From the NCBI RefSeq assembly GCF_031582905.1, contig NZ_CP133990.1, forward strand, positions 1,178,001 through 1,242,000: 64,000 bases of DNA. The letters are read 5' to 3'. Positions within the stretch are counted from its first letter, which is position 1, and each line of letters begins with the position of its first letter. The notes under the pieces were generated by a model, which saw only the letters and a program-made list of their open reading frames with translations, had not been told where the DNA came from and did no database searches. Below, piece by piece: positions 56,938 to 64,000 of the stretch. Made by a program: the position numbers and the translations under genes. Source of the DNA: Pengzhenrongella sp031582905. GTDB taxonomy: Bacteria > Actinomycetota > Actinomycetes > Actinomycetales > Cellulomonadaceae.

Positions 56938-57863
56938 GCACGTCCGTCCTCACCCCACCCGCCACGGCCGGCGCCGGCTCGGGCAGCACCGGCGGGCCGG
57001 CCCCGACGACCGCGCCCGCGCCGCCGTCATCACGCCCCCTGCGAACCGCGCGCCGGCTGCGGGTGCCGCCGAGCGTCGTCCTCGCGGCGCTGGCCCTCCT
57101 GGTGATCGTCGCGGCCGCCGTCTTCCCCGAGGCGCTGGCCCCCCACGACCCGCTCGCCGTCGACCCCTCCCAGACGCTCGCCGCCCCGAGCGCCGCTCAC
57201 CCGCTCGGCACGGACGAGAACGGGCGTGACGTGCTCAGCCGCATCGTCCACGGCACCCGCAACTCGCTCCTGCTGGGCTTCGGGGCCATCACGATCGGCC
57301 TCGTGGCCGGCACCGTCCTCGGGCTGCTCGCCGGACTGGGGAACCGCTGGGTCGACGCCGTGCTCATGCGCACGATGGACGTCGGCCTGGCGTTCCCCGA
57401 GCTGCTCCTCGCGCTCGTGGTGATCGCGATCGCCGGTGGTGGCACCCGCAACGCGCTCCTCGCGATCGGGATCGCGAGCACGCCGAGCTACGCCCGGCTC
57501 GTGCGGGCGCAGACCCTCGGGGTCCGGCGCGCCGGCTACGTCGAGGCGGCGCGCGCGACGGGGCTCTCGGAGTCGGCGGTCGTCGTGCGGCACGTGCTGC
57601 CGAACGCCGTGAAGCCGGTGCTGGTGCTGGCGACCATCGGCGTCGGCACCGCGACCGTGGCCGGCGCGGCGCTCAGCTTCCTCGGCCTGGGCACCACCCC
57701 GCCGACGCCGGAGTGGGGCTCGATGCTCTCGACGGCGCGCAACTTCATCGAGCTGTCCTGGTGGTACGGGCTCTTCCCGGGCCTCGCCATCACCGTCCTC
57801 GTGCTCAGCACGTCCGTGCTGGGCCGTCACCTGCAGCGCCGAGCCGAGGGAGGCCTCCGATGA
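56934..57863 (+). CDS. Dpp-type ABC transporter permease (DppC/GsiD-like)
   Basis: This 309-residue partner permease has the DppC signatures: HPLGTDENGRDVLSRIVHGTRNSL (in part LGTDENGRDVLSRIVHGT), VEAARATGLSESAVVVRHVLPN and GTTPPTPEWGSML. Its helices begin at SVVLAALALLVIVAAAVFPE. A Pro/Thr/Ala-rich N-terminus precedes them. ATGA overlaps at both ends couple its translation to its neighbours. Confidence 0.91.
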   Translation: MSTSVLTPPATAGAGSGSTGGPAPTTAPAPPSSRPLRTARRLRVPPSVVLAALALLVIVAAAVFPEALAPHDPLAVDPSQTLAAPSAAHPLGTDENGRDVLSRIVHGTRNSLLLGFGAITIGLVAGTVLGLLAGLGNRWVDAVLMRTMDVGLAFPELLLALVVIAIAGGGTRNALLAIGIASTPSYARLVRAQTLGVRRAGYVEAARATGLSESAVVVRHVLPNAVKPVLVLATIGVGTATVAGAALSFLGLGTTPPTPEWGSMLSTARNFIELSWWYGLFPGLAITVLVLSTSVLGRHLQRRAEGGLR

Positions 57864-59748
57864 GCGCCACCACGCCGACCACGACCAACCGCCCGACCGC
57901 CCACACGACCGCCACCCCGGACGCCGGACCGTTCTCGGACGGCCACGCGCTCGATGCCGGGCTCACCGGCGCACCGACCACGGCCCCCGCTCCCGCCGTC
58001 CGTGTCGACGACCTGCGGATCGCGTTCGGCCGCGGCGCCGCCCGGCGCGAGGTCGTGCACGGCGTCTCGTTCGACGTCGCCCGTGGCGAGTGCCTCGCGC
58101 TGGTCGGTGAGTCCGGCTCGGGCAAGAGCGTCACCGCGCGCACCCTCGTCGGCCTGACCGGTCGGGACGCCGACGTCCGGGCGCGGACCCTCGCACTGGG
58201 CGAGCGAGACCTGCTGCGCTACGGCGAGCGGGACTGGCGCCGGCTCCGGGGCGGCGACGTCGGCCTCGTCCTGCAGGACGCGCTGGTCTCGCTCGACCCG
58301 GTCCGTGCCGTGGGGCGGGAGATCGACGAGGCGCTGCGCCTGCACACCGGTCTGACCCGGACCGAGCGCGCGGCACGCGTCGTCGAGCTGCTCGACCACG
58401 TCGGTGTCCCGGACCCCGCGGTCCGTTCCCGGCAGTTGCCGCACGAGCTGTCCGGCGGTCTGCGCCAGCGAGCGCTCATCGCCGGCGCGCTCGCGGGTGA
58501 GCCGGACCTGCTCATCGCGGACGAGCCGACGACGGCGCTCGACGTCACCGTCCAGGCTCAGGTGCTGGACCTGCTCGCCCGGCTGCGCGACGAGGGCCGC
58601 ACGCTGCTGGTCATCAGCCACGACCTCGCCGTGGTCTCCCGCCTCGCCGACCGGGTCGCCGTCATGCAGGACGGCCGCATCGTGGAGACCGGTCCCACCG
58701 CGCAGGTCCTCACCGACCCGCAGCACCCCTACACGCGACGGCTCCTGGCCGCCGTCCCGGCGGAGCACGCCAAGGGCACCCGGCTGTCGCCGCCGGTCGC
58801 CACCGGGGACCCGTCCGGGGCGCCGGGGAGGTGGCGGCGGGTGAGGTGGCGGCGGGTGAGGTGGTGGCGAGCACACCGCAGCCCGCCTCCGCCACCGACG
58901 TGGCGCCCCGGGCGCACGACCGTCACCCGATCGGCGAGGTCGTCGCCCGGCTCGACGGGGTCGCCCGGTCGTTCCCGGGGCCGGACGGCCGGCCCCGGGT
59001 CGCGGTCGCCGACGTGTCCTTCACGCTCCGGGCCGGCGAGACGCTCGGGATCGTGGGGGAGTCGGGCTCCGGCAAGACGACGACGGCGCGGATGCTGCTC
59101 GGCCTCACCGAGCCGACCGCGGGGACCGTCCAGGTGCACGGGCGCTCGTGGGCGGGGCTCTCGGCGCGCGAGCGACGGGACCTGCGCCGTGACGTGCAGG
59201 TGGTGCACCAGGACCCGTTGAGCTCCTTCGACCCGAGGCACACCGTCGGCCGCATCCTCGGCGACGCGCTCGGGGTGGCCGGCGTCCCGCGCTCGCGGCG
59301 ACACGACCGGGCGGTCGAGCTGCTCGAGCAGGTCGGCCTGACCGCCGAGCACCTGGAGCGTCGACCCCGGCGGCTGTCCGGTGGGCAGCGTCAGCGCGTG
59401 GCGATCGCCCGGGCGCTGGCACCGCGCCCCCGGATCGTCGTCTGCGACGAGCCGGTGTCGGCGCTGGACGTGTCGGTCCAGGCGCAGGTGCTCGACCTGC
59501 TCGCCGACGTCCAGGCCGAGACGGGCGTCGCGTACGTCTTCATCTCGCACGACCTCGGCGTCATCCACCACGTCAGCGACCGGGTGCTCGTGCTCTCCGG
59601 TGGCGAGGTGGTCGAGCACGGCGACGTCGACGACGTCTTCACCGCACCGCAGCACCCGTACACGCGCCGTCTCATCGCTGCGATCCCGCGACTCGCGGCG
59701 GCGGCACCGACGAGCGCGACCACGACCACCGACAGGACCGAGCGATGA
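57860..59748 (+). CDS. fused double ATPase of a Dpp/Gsi-type importer, frame broken once
   Basis: Reconstructed as 629 residues with two complete ABC domains in one chain, as in glutathione importer GsiA. Domain 1 (about residues 48-300) has GESGSGKSV, LSGGLRQRALIAGAL and LLIADEPTTALDVTVQAQ. Domain 2 (about 365-620) has GESGSGKTT, LSGGQRQRVAIARAL and VCDEPVSALDVSVQAQ. A Gly/Ala/Val linker encoded by 15-bp repeats (58828-58857) joins them. The frame breaks at GGGG 58825-58828, at the start of the linker. One added G gives a continuous APGEVAAGEVAAGEVV, and no stop, start or Shine-Dalgarno separates the halves, so a fusion is more likely than two genes. Confidence 0.8.
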
Positions 59749-61159
59749 CCAAGCCCATCTCCTTCAACCTCTTCGAGATGAACACCGTGGGGCACATCTC
59801 CCACGGCCTGTGGGTCCACCCCGAGAACACCCGGCACCGGTTCAACGACCTCGAGTTCTGGACCGAGCACGCCAAGCTCCTCGAGGAGGGCCTGTTCGAC
59901 GCCGTCTTCCTCGCCGACGTGATCGGCACCTACGACGGCTACCGCGCCGGCCCCGACACCGCCCTGCGCGAGGCGGTGCAGATCCCGAACAACGACCCGC
60001 TGCTGGTGATCCCCGCCATGGCGGCGGTGACGCGTCACCTCGGGTTCGCGGCGACCTTCTCGACGACGTACGAGCCGCCGTTCGCGTTCGCCCGCCGGGC
60101 GAGCACGCTCGACCACCTGACGAAGGGCCGGTTCGGCTGGAACATCGTCACCTCGTACCTGCCGAACGCGGCCCGGAACTTCGGGCTGACGCAGGAGGTC
60201 GAGCACGAGCTCCGGTACGCGATCGCAGAGGAGTACCTCGACGTCCTGTACAAGCTGTGGGAGGGGTCCTGGGACGACGACGCCGTCGTGCGCGACGTCG
60301 CCGGACGCGTCTACACCGACCCGTCGCGCGTGCGGGCCATCGACCACGTCGGTGAGCACTTCTCGGTCGCCGGGCCGCACCTCAGCGAGCCGTCGACGCA
60401 GCGCACGCCGGTGCTGTTCCAGGCCGGGGGTCGCCGACCGGCAAGGCCTTCGCGGGCCGGCATGCGGAGGCCGTGTTCGTCGGGGGCCGCGGGCTCGCGG
60501 ACTACCGCGAGGGCATCGCGGACCTGCGGCGGATCGCCGTCGAGAACGGGCGCGAGCCCGACGACATCAAGGCGTTCGCGGGCGCCGTCGTGATCGTCGG
60601 GAAGGACAGGGAAGCCGCGGAGCGCAAGGCGGAGGAGTTCCGGCTGCTGTCCCGCGCGGAGGGCTACCTCGCCCATGCGGGCGGTGGCGGCGTCGACCTG
60701 GCCGCCTACCCGCCCGAGACCGTCATCGACGACATCGTCGCCGGCCTCGGCGGCCGCGAGCAGGTGCCGAGCAACCGGCGGTACGCGCCCGGCACCACGG
60801 TGGGCCAGGCGCTCGCGGCGGTCACCCGCTTCGACAAGGGGTTCTTCGCGGTCGGCACGCCCACCGAGGTCGTCGACACCATCGAGGGGTGGGTGCGCGA
60901 CACCGACCTCGACGGCTTCAACCTGCGCCAGTTCCTCACCCCGGGCACCGCCGAGGACTTCATCGAGCTCGTGGTGCCGGAGCTGCAGCGCCGCGGGCTC
61001 TACCGGACCGAGTACGCCGAGAGCACGCTGCGCGAGCGCCTCTTCGGCGCCGGCCGCACCCGGCTGCCCGACTCCCACCCCGGTGCGCGGTACCGGGGCG
61101 GTCGCCACCTCGGCGGTGCGCCCGTCCCCGAGCCGGCCGCTGAGCTCGCCGCCGTCTGA
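59745..61159 (+). CDS. LLM-class flavin monooxygenase (NtaA/SnaA/DszA-like), frame broken once
   Basis: Reconstructed as 471 residues, the size of the NtaA/SnaA/DszA group, which uses reduced FMN and O2. Characteristic segments are FEMNTVGHISHGLW, AVFLADVIGTYDGY, TFSTTYEPPFAFARR, RFGWNIVTSY and VLFQAGGSPTGKAFAGRHAEA. Relatives cleave C-S or C-N bonds of sulfones, nitrilotriacetate or S-alkylcysteines. The neighbouring FMN reductase and SfnB-like protein favour an organosulfur substrate. The break at GGGGG 60426-60430 lies inside QAGGSPTGKA and is healed by one G. Its ATG overlaps the ATPase stop. Confidence 0.88.
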
Positions 61160-61220
61160 CCGCCGCCGTCTGACCGGCGCCGTCTGACCGGCGCCGTCTG
61201 ACCGGCGCCGTCTGACCGGC
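61151..61220. repeat. five tandem 14-bp repeats starting inside the LLM stop region
   Basis: Five copies of GCCGTCTGACCGGC (copy 1 ends GCC) run from 61151 to 61220. Each holds a GCCG/CGGC inverted repeat and an in-register TGA; the LLM stop TGA (61157-61159) is the one in copy 1. Confidence 0.93.
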
Positions 61221-61290
61221 GCCGCGGCCCACGACCGCCCGCGCCCTCTGCTCGACCACGACCCATCACCATCGCACCGGAGGTCTCCCG

Positions 61291-62799
61291 ATGACCGACA
61301 CCCTGCTCGATCCCGCCGTCGACCCCGCTGTCGGAGCGGCCTTCGGTCGCCCGGCGCCGCATCCCAGTGCGACGTCCGACGCCGCCGCGCCGTCCCGCCC
61401 GGCCGCACCATCCGACGACGCCGCACCATCCGACGACGCCGCACCATCCGACGACGCCGCACCATCCGACGACGCCGCGAGGTCCGACGACCACGCACCG
61501 TCCGACGACGCCGCGCCGTCCGACGCCGCCGCCGGCCAGGAGGCGGCGGTGCCCGCGATCCTCACCGGCGCAGCCGAGGACCCGCCGCCGTACGAGGAGC
61601 TCGCGGCCGACTTCCGACCGCTCTTCGAGCGCATCGCCGCCGGCGCGGTCGAGCGGGAGGAGCGGCGCGAGCTGCCCTTCGAGGCGGTCGGCTGGCTGCG
61701 CGACGCCGGGTTCGGTGCGCTGCGGGTGTCACGCCTCGCCGGCGGGCGCGGTGCGAGCCTGACCCAGCTGTTCCGCCTGCTGATCGAGCTCGCGCACGCG
61801 GACTCCAACGTCGCCCACCTCCTGCGCGGCCACTTCGCCTACCTCGAGCACGCGCTGACCGACCGCGACCCGTCGGTCCGGCGCTTCTGGGCGCAGGAGG
61901 CCGTCGCCGGGCGGCTCATCGGCAACGCGAGCAGCGAGCAGGGCAACGGCGGCCTGTGGGACACGCGCACGACCGTCGCTCCGGACGCCGACGGGCGCTG
62001 GCGGCTCGACGGCACGAAGTACTACAGCACCGGGACGATCTTCGCGGACTGGATCTCGGTCGGCGCGGTCGCGCCGGACGGCGAACGCGTCACCGTCGCC
62101 GTCCGGGCCGACGCCCCCGGCGTCGAGCGCCTCGACGACTGGGACGGGTTCGGCCAGCGGATGACCGGCAGCGGCACCACCGTCCTCACCGCCGTCGAGG
62201 TGGACCCGCGCGGCATCGTGCCCTACGCCGCGCGCCGGCCCTCGGTGCTCGGCGCCTACTTCCAGCTGCACCTGCTGGCGACCCTGGCCGGGATAGGGCG
62301 GGCGGTCGTCACCGACGCCACGGCGTTCGTCCGCCCCCGGAGCCGGACCTTCGGCAACGCCGCCACCCCGGCGCCGCGGGCCGACCCGCTGGTCCAGGCC
62401 GTCGTCGGGCGGCTCGCCGCGGCGTCCTTCGCCGCCGACGCGACCGTCCTGGCGGCCGCCGAGACGCTCGACGCGCTGACCCGGTCCGTCGCCCGCGGGA
62501 CCGCGACCCAGGAGGACCACGACGCGGCCGACGTCGCCGCCTACCAGGCGCAGCTCGTCGTCGTCGACCTCGTGCTGCGCAGCGCGACCGACCTGTTCGA
62601 GGTCGGCGGCGCGTCCGCGACGAGCAGCGGGCGGCTGCTCGACCGGCACTGGCGCAACGCCCGGACCATCGCCTCCCACAACCCGGTCGTGCTCAAGGAG
62701 CGCACCGTCGGCGACTTCGTGCTCAACGGCACGTCGCCCAGCGCCGGCTTCGTGACCACCGTCGCCGGCACCACCGACGCACGTCCCTCCGCCGGGTGA
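61291..62799 (+). CDS. acyl-CoA dehydrogenase-fold monooxygenase (SfnB/DszC-like)
   Basis: This 502-residue flavoprotein has a long low-complexity N-terminus encoded by 18-bp repeats, then an acyl-CoA-dehydrogenase fold: LPFEAVGWLRDAGFGALRVS, ADSNVAHLLRGHF, GNASSEQGNGG and RLDGTKYYSTGTIFADW. The C-terminal RHWRNARTIASHNP motif is typical of the SfnB/DszC group, which oxygenate organosulfur compounds with reduced flavin rather than dehydrogenate acyl-CoA. The ATG at 61291 follows GGAGG by 7 bases. It is 131 bases after the LLM gene, across a tandem repeat. Confidence 0.88.
   Translation: MTDTLLDPAVDPAVGAAFGRPAPHPSATSDAAAPSRPAAPSDDAAPSDDAAPSDDAAPSDDAARSDDHAPSDDAAPSDAAAGQEAAVPAILTGAAEDPPPYEELAADFRPLFERIAAGAVEREERRELPFEAVGWLRDAGFGALRVSRLAGGRGASLTQLFRLLIELAHADSNVAHLLRGHFAYLEHALTDRDPSVRRFWAQEAVAGRLIGNASSEQGNGGLWDTRTTVAPDADGRWRLDGTKYYSTGTIFADWISVGAVAPDGERVTVAVRADAPGVERLDDWDGFGQRMTGSGTTVLTAVEVDPRGIVPYAARRPSVLGAYFQLHLLATLAGIGRAVVTDATAFVRPRSRTFGNAATPAPRADPLVQAVVGRLAAASFAADATVLAAAETLDALTRSVARGTATQEDHDAADVAAYQAQLVVVDLVLRSATDLFEVGGASATSSGRLLDRHWRNARTIASHNPVVLKERTVGDFVLNGTSPSAGFVTTVAGTTDARPSAG
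61405..61530 (+). repeat. seven in-frame 18-bp repeats in the SfnB-like gene
   Basis: Units of GCACCATCCGACGACGCC (four exact, three diverged) encode repeated Ala-Pro-Ser-Asp-Asp-Ala. The period is a multiple of three, so copy number can change without breaking the frame. The tract lies before the conserved domain. Confidence 0.92.
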
Positions 62800-62957
62800 C
62801 GGCTCACGCCTGACGGCTCACCCCTGACGGCTCACGCCTGACGGCGGGCGGCAGCGGGCGGCGGCGGGCGGGGGCGACCGGGCAGGGGGCCGGCCGCACC
62901 CCGCCCGCCCGTCCGCCCGCTCACCCGCCCGACCGGCCGCACGCGCCACCCAGCGGG

Positions 62958-63235
62958 TACGATCGCCCCAGAGGCACCGACCCGGCCATCACCGGCGAGC
63001 CTCCGGAAGAACGGACCACCCCGGGTGGCCCCAGTAGAACCGGACGGGTGGGCCCGTGACAGCCCGCAGGAGTGGTCGTCGCACGCAGCCCCCGGGCGGT
63101 GAGCGGCGGCAAGCGAGGTGGTACCGCGGCGGGCATGCGCTCGTCGTCCTCGCACGGTGTGGTCCACGCAGCCCCTGAGGGTGGCGCGGACCGGCAGGAC
63201 ACAGTGCACGACGACGACGACGAAGGACCGGCCCC
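62958..63235 (+). promoter_or_regulatory. translational T-box riboswitch of ileS with promoter
   Basis: A -10 TACGAT (62958-62963) starts a leader of about 265 bases. A short stem-loop CCGG-CCATCA-CCGG near 62982-62995 presents ATC, an Ile codon, as specifier. The conserved T-box element AAGCGAGGTGGTACCGCG lies at 63111-63128 and would pair with the uncharged tRNA-Ile acceptor end. TCGTCGTC (63141-63148) can pair with GACGACGA just upstream of the ileS Shine-Dalgarno AAGGA (63223-63227), a sequestrator. Uncharged tRNA-Ile should open it and turn translation on. Actinobacterial ileS T-boxes of this ultrashort, translational type are known. The segment 62800-62957 shows no gene. Confidence 0.85.
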
Positions 63236-64000
63236 ATGGCGTACCCCCTGCACCGCCCGAGCGACCCGACGGGTGACGGCAAGCGACCCGCGGTCCCGGC
63301 GTCCCCGGACCTGCCCGCGCTGGAGAAGGACGTCCTCGCCTACTGGGCGGCCGACGGCACCTTCCGCGCCTCGATCGACAACCGCGACGCGGGCCCGGAC
63401 GGGTCCAACGAGTTCGTCTTCTACGACGGCCCGCCCTTCGCCAACGGACTGCCGCACTACGGCCACCTGCTGACCGGGTACGCCAAGGACGTCGTCGGGC
63501 GCTACCGGACCCAGGCCGGGCAGCGGGTCGAGCGCCGCTTCGGCTGGGACACGCACGGCCTGCCCGCCGAGCTCGAGGCGGAGCGCGTCCTGGGCATCAC
63601 GCAGAAGTCCCAGATCGACGAGATGGGCATCGCCGCGTTCAACGAGGCGTGCCGCACCTCGGTGCTCAAGTACACCGACGAGTGGCAGGACTACGTCACG
63701 CGGCAGGCGCGCTGGGTCGACTTCGAGAACGACTACAAGACGCTCGACGTGACCTACATGGAGTCGGTCATCTGGGCGTTCAAGCAGCTGCACGACAAGG
63801 GCCTGGCCTACGAGGGCTACCGCGTGCTGCCGTACTGCTGGCGTGACGAGACGCCGCTGTCCAACCACGAGCTGCGCATGGACGACGACGTCTACCAGTC
63901 CCGCCAGGACCCGGCCCTCACCGTCGGCGTGCGCCTGGAGTCCGGCGAGCTCGCGCTGATCTGGACGACGACGCCGTGGACGCTGCCGTCCAACCTCGCG
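63236..64000 (+). CDS. ileS: isoleucine-tRNA ligase, 3' truncated by the window
   Basis: The first 255 residues of a class I synthetase are visible. The HIGH-like motif is in GPPFANGLPHYGHLLTG (HYGH), followed by FGWDTHGLPAELEAE and the beginning of the editing domain (LALIWTTTPWTLPSNLA). The rest lies beyond the window. The ATG at 63236 has AAGGA 8 bases upstream, and the T-box leader before it fits the identification. Confidence 0.96.
   Translation, partial: MAYPLHRPSDPTGDGKRPAVPASPDLPALEKDVLAYWAADGTFRASIDNRDAGPDGSNEFVFYDGPPFANGLPHYGHLLTGYAKDVVGRYRTQAGQRVERRFGWDTHGLPAELEAERVLGITQKSQIDEMGIAAFNEACRTSVLKYTDEWQDYVTRQARWVDFENDYKTLDVTYMESVIWAFKQLHDKGLAYEGYRVLPYCWRDETPLSNHELRMDDDVYQSRQDPALTVGVRLESGELALIWTTTPWTLPSNLA

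Overview
The window is very GC-rich, densely coding DNA from an actinomycete. The indications are GTG starts, TANNNT -10 hexamers without clear -35 boxes, paired clpP1-clpP2-clpX, F420 genes (cofE and an F420-dependent dehydrogenase family member), 13E12/DUF222-HNH genes, an ultrashort ileS T-box leader and a Mycobacterium-type RpiB. Gene content resembles Cellulomonas or a close relative in Cellulomonadaceae; that genus call is inference.

Layout: 1-2.1 kb, the end of a DUF222-HNH gene and a complete IS481-family element. 2.4-9.4 kb, an SPFH protein, M13 metallopeptidase, rpiB, Eis-like acetyltransferase, SpoIIE-type phosphatase, alkyltransferase-like protein and CoA-binding protein. 8.8-16.2 kb, a minus-strand sulfur operon (ssuB-ssuA-ssuC-acs-metY-CoA-binding) behind a Cys-rich leader peptide. 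16.2-20.3 kb, a beta-propeller membrane protein, a secreted M15-like/DUF4214 protein and an LLM oxidoreductase. 20.3-22.3 kb, cysK-cysE behind a second Cys-containing leader ORF. 22.4-30.5 kb, a lipoprotein, cardiolipin synthase, subtilisin-like protease, hydrolase, APH-like kinase, tRNA-Gly and a DUF3105-DUF305 pair. 30.7-38.6 kb, tRNA-Pro, hrpB, tig, clpP1, clpP2, clpX and chorismate mutase. 38.6-48.1 kb, VOC protein, ATPase, fatty-acyl-CoA ligase, baeRF-type protein, valS and the F420 pair. 48.1-53.2 kb, a second DUF222-HNH gene under a perfect LexA box, a HhH-GPD protein, an aminotransferase and an SDR. 53.2-62.8 kb, an eight-gene organosulfur cluster (flavin reductase, Dpp/Gsi-type importer with a fused double ATPase, LLM monooxygenase, SfnB-like flavoprotein). 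62.9-64 kb, the T-box leader and the start of ileS.

Sulfur is the main theme: three transcription units (ssu-acs-metY, cysK-cysE and the 53.6-62.8 kb cluster) cover uptake, C-S bond cleavage and sulfide fixation, and each is preceded by a short ORF with Cys codons that could act as a cysteine-sensing attenuator.

Caution: at least 16 one-base frame disruptions fall almost entirely in G or C runs, including in clpX, and nearly all look like one missing base. They are best explained as homopolymer sequencing errors. Affected genes are annotated as single reconstructed CDSs spanning the break.
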